From Sphaerolaimus hirsutus (taxonomy: Eukaryota > Nematoda > Chromadorea > Monhysterida > Sphaerolaimidae), in NCBI GenBank assembly GCA_964036195.1, contig OZ038457.1, positions 15,961,147-16,025,146 on the forward strand: a stretch of DNA of 64,000 bases. Direction: 5' to 3'. Positions 57,697-64,000 of this stretch are shown in pieces. The notes under the pieces were generated by a model, which made no database searches, was not told where the DNA came from, and saw only the letters and a program-made list of their open reading frames with translations. Within the stretch, counting starts at the first letter, position 1; the number at the start of each line of letters is the position of its first letter. The translations under genes and the position numbers were made by a program.

Positions 57697-59794
57697 TCTA
57701 TTAAAAGTTTGTAGACAATTATACGTGACATATTTATGTAAATCTGCGTGTTGCCCAGCATTGCCTCTAAATACCATTTATGCAAACGAGCCAGTAGGAA
57801 AATTCCTCTGCTGATAAGGAAGATTTTCACTGTTTCCCCTTTGAACTGTCAACATTGGAAGAACTAATTAGCAAAATGTCTTGAACGCCAGCACCCCCTC
57901 TCCATACAATTTCTACAGTTGTGGAAATTTCCGTTTTCGGGTACCCGAATAGGAAGCAAACACATCGGTATTCGATAAAATCTAGTGTAGGAATTTTCTA
58001 AAAAGTGCTTCTAGCTCGCAACACCATCACGCTCATTCAAAAAGGGATGCGCTCTGCTCGAGTAGTGAACAGACATGTGCATTTTCTCCAAATTATTCGA
58101 CCTGTCGCATAAATGAAATGTCATCCTTCTGTTAACGACGCCGCAGCCGCAGTACCTACCGTATTACCTCGAATTATCCCCCCCCTTGAATTAACCCCCC
58201 CCTCGAATTAACCCCCCCTCAAAATCGGCTGGGGAAATAATAAACCCCCCCCTCGAAATACCCCCCCCTTCGGAATGATGTACGTCATGTACATAATAAA
58301 TACGTCATGTATGCAATGTACATGATGTATATTAACTGTTTATCTGTATTGCAGCTACACATGGACATGTTTGTGTAGCTAATCTACGTTTTTATGTCCA
58401 AATATATCTTGTTTGGACACATTTATTACCTGTTTTGTGCATGCAAATGCCTACTATTTACTACGATCCTTACGAAAATTTCTGACGAAATAATAAGACC
58501 CCCCCTCGAATAAACCCCCCCCTCGAATTAACCCCCCCCTCAAATTTTGCTGGCGAAATAATAAACCCCCATGGGGGTATTTCGAGGTAATACGGTATGT
58601 AGTTTTAGATGAATAGTTTCTCAGCTCATGGCCCAAGATCCCATTCATTTCAATTTCATTATTATACTTTGCGGCAAGCTTTCTGTCATTTCCGCAACTA
58701 GTCATGACTGGATACTTGGGAGTCACATGCGAAATTGGTACGGTACCAGCAGACACCGCTGATAAGCCCATCGCTCCACTAGTTCAAACAAATGGCTGCT
58801 GTTCCAATATTTTTCGAGTTTGATAAATCCTGGAGTTTTAATCAGATCACAATTATTTAGCTCGCCGGTGCTTGTGCGCTTTCGAATATTGCTGCTGCTT
58901 TCGAATATTTTTTCCGATGCTTGTTCCCGAATTTATCTTGGCCGAATAGGAACTTGAGGCAAATAAATTTATCACAAATTGTAAGCATTGTTTCATAGTA
59001 AATATTTACATTAAAAAGTATTTAGGATATTTTTGGAAAATCGTCATGAAGAAATGTCCACTGTAAGAGCTTCACAACCCCCCGCCCCTGTTAACAAATA
59101 CATGTTAACCAAAACAAAAAAAACAGGAAGAATGAAGGATCTGAAACAATTTCATGTGTTGTTAAATATTCGTGTTTGTCTCAGACTGGAACTACATATG
59201 CGGTATCAGAAAAGCGCCACCCTGTATCTCAGTTTCAACTTTTGATTCTATCAACTTAACATTTTGTGCACTGTCAGGCTAATTTACAAAACCTTCTACC
59301 TGAAAGCTGTTTACCAAAAGTCACGAGTCTGTTTGCTAATTACAGTATACACTGATAACGATGGTTATAAAATATTGCACGTGCCTTTTGCGCTTCACTT
59401 TGTCAATTTTGCCGAATCCTCAATTGCCCCCAAACTGCCGATATCTGAATCTCGATACCTTGTCAAGCACATTTTTCCAACTGCTTTCTCGCTTTTCATC
59501 TCACCTAATTCTGGTGGGAAAACACAGAATGATATGCGTATTTTTTCGATCTAAATTTGGCTGTGCATAATCAAACAGTGGAAATTTCCACTGGGAATTT
59601 TCCCAAATTTACGCTCTCCACGTGTGCCATCAGTGACGATGTGTTTAGTACTCTCTTCCCGGGCTCGGAACTTATGCACACAGAACTTGTTTGAAACATT
59701 CCTGGAAAATGACGGAAGCCAACAACTACCGCAACTCTCAGAAACATCCACCTTTGAAATTGAACCTAAATCCAACATACATATTTATCCGAAA
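57697..59794. other. Intergenic region with one palindromic element
   Basis: No host gene is supported. Frames near 59033-59245 and 59264-59554 are AT-rich and show no family. The promoter and 5' UTR of the SAM synthetase gene must lie in the last several hundred bases. Confidence 0.4.
58157..58597. mobile_element. Palindromic TACCGTATTACCTCGAATTA element
   Basis: The left TACCGTATTACCTCGAAT and right ATTTCGAGGTAATACGGTA are near-perfect inverted tips. Blocks of CCCCCCCTCGAATTAA repeat on both sides of an AT-rich middle containing TACGTCATGTA repeats. It is the best-preserved member of this family in the window. Confidence 0.72.
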
Positions 59795-62700
59795 ATGCCG
59801 CCAGTGTCCGCCCCGAATGGGTACAGTGCGTCGCCGTTTGGCCACTACGTCGAATATGAGGGCCATTATGCGGCTGAGTGCGGACAGGTGAGTGGCTGAT
59901 TTGACCGCTACTGTTGTTTTGTGGCTGGTGATTGACTTGTGAAGGGGTAGACTTATGGTTATGAGTAATGTATTGGGCTGTTCGAAAAACCTTATTAGCC
60001 CTATCAGATTTCACGCCAATGTGAAATGTCCAGTGATATTTCTATTACTGTTTTACCGGGTATTTTACATCTTCATAGAATTGACAAGTTTCGTGTGACA
60101 TTTGACGTGACATTTATACACGGTGCAGTGGGGGCGACAGATTTTAGTTTTTACATTGTGCAAAATAGTAATAAGGGAACCTAGGCAAAATGTGGCGCCT
60201 GACTGATCTATTGCCCTCTCAGGACGATGTGGAAACGTTCGTGTTCACCAGCGAGTCGGTGAGCGAGGGCCACCCGGACAAGATGTGCGACCAGGTGTCC
60301 GACGCCGTCCTGGACGCTCACCTCGCACAGGACCCCGACGCTAAAGTCGCCTGCGGTTGGTCCTGGGGCTGGATTCAATTTGGACGTAGGGCCCAAGGCA
60401 CGCGCGTGAGCGCATGAAATTGTTACTCCTGTCCCAAGACCTGTAAAGTGTCAAATGGCATGACAAATGTCATAAACATTTCAATTGTCACGCAAGTGTC
60501 AATTTCAGCGTAAAATCTTTCAGTTTTTATCGACATTTTACATGATACATGACACTTGATTTTACACGGCTCATGATCACCCCTTGTGTACAATTTCAAC
60601 GCTTACTCGCGTGTCTGCCGCCTTACGTCCATCATGAGTTCAAATTGAATTCGTGACCTGCACTGCACATAGTTTGCCTTTGTTGTCCTTCAAAAAGCAA
60701 TCGTTTGCACTTGCGTAGAGTCCGTGACCAAGACCGGCCTGGTGATGGTGCTGGGCGAGATCACAAGCAAGGCCACCGTTGACTACCAGAACCTGATCAG
60801 GGGCGTCGTCAAGAAGATCGGTTACGACTCGTCTGATAAAGGTTACTTTAAAATGTCACGTCTGCAGTTTGAGTGTGGTAAATACTTGGGTGGTGAGAAA
60901 TTGGCAATTATTTCGTTCCATTAAAGAAGCGAAATTTGCATTTATGCGAAACTTCGTTTCCAACTTATCTCGGTAAAATAGTCCTCGGTAAAATTTACAT
61001 GTTAACCAGTGGACCGAACATTCCTATGCTTAACCAAACATTGCGGAAGAGTACCGCTCACTAAAAAACTGTGTACTTTGCAGGGTTCGACTACAAAACT
61101 TGCAACGTGCTAGTCGGCTTGGAACAGCAGTCACCGGAAATCGCTTCCGGCGTGCACAAGGAACGCTCGGACGAGGACATCGGCGCGGGTGATCAGGTAC
61201 AGTTATTCGTCCATCCACAAAATAGTCTTTGAAACTGCCGCCTTGCCGTGTGACACATTCTACCATCACCCAGGGCCTGATGTTCGGCTACGCGACCGAC
61301 GAGACGCCCGAGTGCATGCCGCTCACGCTGACGCTGGCGCACAAGCTCAACGCGCGGCTGCACGAGCTGCGCCGCAATGGCACACTCGGCTGGGTCAGGC
61401 CGGACTCGAAGTCGCAGGTAAAAATATTTGAAATATAACGTATGTCCTCGAATAAGAGCCCAGGGGAGTTATTTTTTCGTTTAAGTTTTTGAGGGGGGGG
61501 GGGGTTATTCAAGAGCAGGGCTATTTTTTCTCAGAATTACATTATGTAGGTATTTATCTGTTGTCGCTGCCTTAGGCTTAGATTTTTTATATTTTCCGTT
61601 TCCCACATTGCACTTCATTCGCAGCCCGGGCATAGCTTTGTTTGGCCTGTCTGACATTTTTTTAATTGACTCAACATCTTTTCCACCAATCACGGAGGGG
61701 AGAGTTATTCAAGTGGTGGAGTTATTCGAGTGGGGGTCTTATTGAAGTGTGGAGAGTTATTCAAGTGGGGGTATTCAAGGGGGTGATATTTTTCCTCACT
61801 CAGGCGACAGGGTGAGTTTTTCAAGGAGTTAAAATTCTAGAATATACGGTAGTTCACTCCATTCAACTTCAAATCGCGGGGAAATTAAAAACAGTGAGCA
61901 ATCCTTGGCGCTTCCGCAGGTGACCATCGAGTACCGTTTCGATCGGGGCGCGTGCGTGCCCCTGCGCGTGCACACGGTGGTCATCTCCACCCAGCACAGC
62001 CCCACCGTGACGCTCAGCGAGCTGCGCATGGAGGTGATGGACAAAGTCATCAAGCCCGTCCTGCCCGACAACTTGAGAGATGACAGAACGGTCTATCATA
62101 TCAATCCGTGCGGCTCGTTTGCCATTGGCGGCCCAATGGTGCGTTTTCTAAACTTTTTAAAAATATTTCGTTTCGCAAAATCGTCTAAAATTTAACATGG
62201 CAGGGCGACGCTGGTCTGACTGGGCGTAAAATCATTGTGGACACTTACGGCGGCTGGGGCGCCCACGGCGGCGGCGCCTTTTCCGGCAAAGACCCCAGCA
62301 AGGTTGACAGATCGGCCGCTTACGCAGCCAGGTGAGTGACCAATCAACTGAGCATTGGTGACTAGTTTGTGTGACCTCGTCACAACGGCCACACCTCTCA
62401 GATGGATCGCCAAATCGCTGGTGGTGGCGGGCCTGTGCCGGCGGTGCTTGGTGCAGATCAGCTACGCCATCGGCGTGGCGCACCCGCTCAGCGTGATGGT
62501 GCTCAGTTTCGGCACCAGCGTGCTCGACGAGAAAGAGCTGCTGCAAGTGGTCCAGGATAACTTCGACCTCAGACCTGGCATGATTATCAAGTTGGTGTTT
62601 TTTGATGATTTTTTTTGTACAGAAGGAACAAAGAGAAGGTGTTTTGGGAGCTACTATGCATTTTGACTGGTGATGATATTAAGGCGACCTTTACACTGGT

Positions 62701-63208
62701 TGACAATGTGCTCTGCATCCAGTTGCATACAAAAAATCTCGAATTTGGTGGTAGCGCTAAAGCAAAAAGTGCTACGGAGCTCTTGGTGCTTGGTGCCATT
62801 TTTCTATTGCACTATGTTTGCTTCGGCGCTGGCACGCGCAACTGAACGCAATACGCAACTTGTCAACTAGAGTGTTGCCCGCCAAATAGTGTTGTTTACA
62901 TTGTGCTTTTTCGATTTAATTTGCATCACTATCATAATCACAAGAGAACCTCACCTAGGGGCCTTAACCTGAAACGTCCCATCTACCAACACACGGCTGA
63001 AAACGGCCATTTCGGCCACTCGCAATTCCCCTGGGAGCAGCCCAGAAAGTTGAAACTGTCAAAGGAGATCGAGTCCAAAGTGACTAGAGCGAAAATTGTG
63101 TCGGAAAGTGGCGGGGAAAGTGACGAGAAGGAAGACGTTAAAGTGATCGTGAAAAGTGCTGAAAGGATGTCGCCCAAAGAGAAGATGAGGGGAAAAGTGA
63201 AGTTTTGA
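59795..63208 (+). CDS. MAT2A: S-adenosylmethionine synthetase (methionine adenosyltransferase)
   Basis: The enzyme makes S-adenosylmethionine from ATP and methionine. The nine exons are 59795-59887, 60223-60355, 60719-60841, 61084-61196, 61274-61417, 61920-62138, 62204-62331, 62402-62590 and 62959-63208. All phases close, giving 463 residues. Signatures include [17 protein letters not shown] (catalytic His48), GEITSKA, the near-invariant [74 protein letters not shown] and GHFG...FPWE near the end of the conserved region. The usual protein ends near residue 413; here about 50 Lys/Glu/Ser-rich residues follow. An in-frame ATG at 60190, just upstream of exon 2, could give a different N-terminus if transcription starts there. 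The symbol marks the animal family; orthology to MAT1A versus MAT2A is not resolved. Confidence 0.96.
61436..61851. mobile_element. Palindromic TATCCTCGAATAAG element in SAM synthetase intron 5
   Basis: The left CGTATGTCCTCGAATAAG and right TTCTAGAATATACGGTA are inverted tips. The interior has several GAGTTATTCAAGTGGGGG units. It is a diverged member of the C/G-run palindromic family. Confidence 0.55.
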
Positions 63209-63781
63209 TGATACTTTTTGATGATACCTTTCCTAACTGTTGCTCTGTACTCAAGAATAAGCTGAGACTTGGAACTAATATTTTTAAGAAAATCATTGCC
63301 ATTGTCGTCATGTATTTGCTGATATATTTCATGCAGTTGACTTTTCAGAAGTCAGGGTTCACAGCACAATCTTATCACAAATTCCGCAATTTCCAATGTT
63401 TAGTATGTCAAGAAAACTCGTAAATATGTAGATATGTGTCTATATTTTTGTTTGCTGATATTAATGAAACACTAGAAACGCTCATAATGATTGGTGGACA
63501 GAGCACGCACATTGGACTGTTATCAGTTTAAAAATACAATGAAAATTGCTTCAGTGTTTTTGGCTGTTCAGTGAAAACTCCTAATTTTATGTAAAACTCA
63601 CGGTTAATGTTTACACTTTCGTGACAGCACGTAAATCAATGCAAATATTTTGACTATTTTTTAGAGGCATTTGAATTTCGAATGTGATAAATGCAAAGTA
63701 CCTGCTCTTGGCACCCTTCTGGCCGACAAAATAATTAAAACACTGTCCAAACTGTGTGACCTCTGAACACACCATTAAATG
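63209..63781. other. SAM synthetase 3' flank, AT-rich
   Basis: Short open frames here lack gene character. I did not find a canonical AATAAA close to the stop codon. Confidence 0.35.
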
Positions 63782-64000
63782 TACCGTATTTCCTCGAAAT
63801 ACCCCCGGGGGGTTTATTGTTTCAGAGTGAGAATTTTGAGGGGGGGTTAAACGAGGGGGGGGGGGTATTTCGAGGGGGGGGTTTATTATTTCGCCAGAAA
63901 TTTTTTGAAAACCAAGTACTAAATAGTCGTCTGAAACGTACGCAGACGTCGAAAATGCAACAAAAATCGCCATTTATAAGACTCTAAAGACTTGTATAAG
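63782..64000. mobile_element. Palindromic CCGTATTTCCTCGAAATACC element, cut by window end
   Basis: It begins TACCGTATTTCCTCGAAATA, as at 15585. It continues with CAGAGTGAGAATTTTGAGGG sequence and long G runs characteristic of the family. The right end lies beyond the window. Confidence 0.6.

Overview
The window reads as a non-vertebrate metazoan nuclear chromosome. Genes are split by spliceosomal introns (GT-AG throughout), coding exons are GC- and CpG-rich, and the DNA between them is AT-rich and full of transposon-derived repeats. I found no bacterial operons, rRNA, tRNA or CRISPR arrays. The phylum cannot be fixed from the sequence alone.

Layout. 1-9 kb: AT-rich repeats and a complete Ty3/gypsy LTR retrotransposon (1272-8937) with apparently identical 159-bp LTRs, one long gag-pol frame and extra small 3' frames. 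9-23 kb: no confident host gene; a field of hAT-type MITEs, C-rich palindromic elements and two orphan GC-rich islands. 23-29 kb: a divergent pair, AAR2 (minus, 8 exons, U5 snRNP assembly) and an ABHD14-like alpha/beta hydrolase (plus, 4 exons, N-terminal membrane anchor). 31.1-43.5 kb: a ZFAND4/ANUBL1-like gene (plus, 11 exons, ubiquitin-like domain plus AN1 zinc finger) whose 5.9-kb intron 2 is a stack of nested MITEs. 43.5-55 kb: two adjacent HMG-box genes with mitochondrial-type N-termini, separated by a 4-kb hAT-like element that contains a Penelope-like reverse transcriptase frame on the minus strand. 55.4-57.4 kb: an FKBP2-like ER peptidyl-prolyl isomerase (3 exons). 59.8-63.2 kb: S-adenosylmethionine synthetase (9 exons).

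The gene models were assembled by hand from splice sites and reading phase. For AAR2, ABHD14, ZFAND4, FKBP2 and the SAM synthetase every exon phase closes and the lengths (407, 305, 747, 140 and 463 residues) suit the families. The genes are unrelated housekeeping functions with no sign of co-regulation beyond the AAR2/ABHD14 head-to-head arrangement and the tandem HMG pair.

The most unusual content is the repeat population. At least fifteen elements have hAT hallmarks (TAGGG or CAGRG-type ends and 8-bp target duplications, most of them exact). Their arms are built from a different short motif in each subfamily: ATCGATTT, ACGTTTTT, AGCGCTTT, CGATATCG, CCCGAT, TTTTCCG or ACTCG. Several share one internal core and a GCGCGC palindrome. 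One element landed exactly on a splice acceptor, and its target duplication recreated that acceptor.
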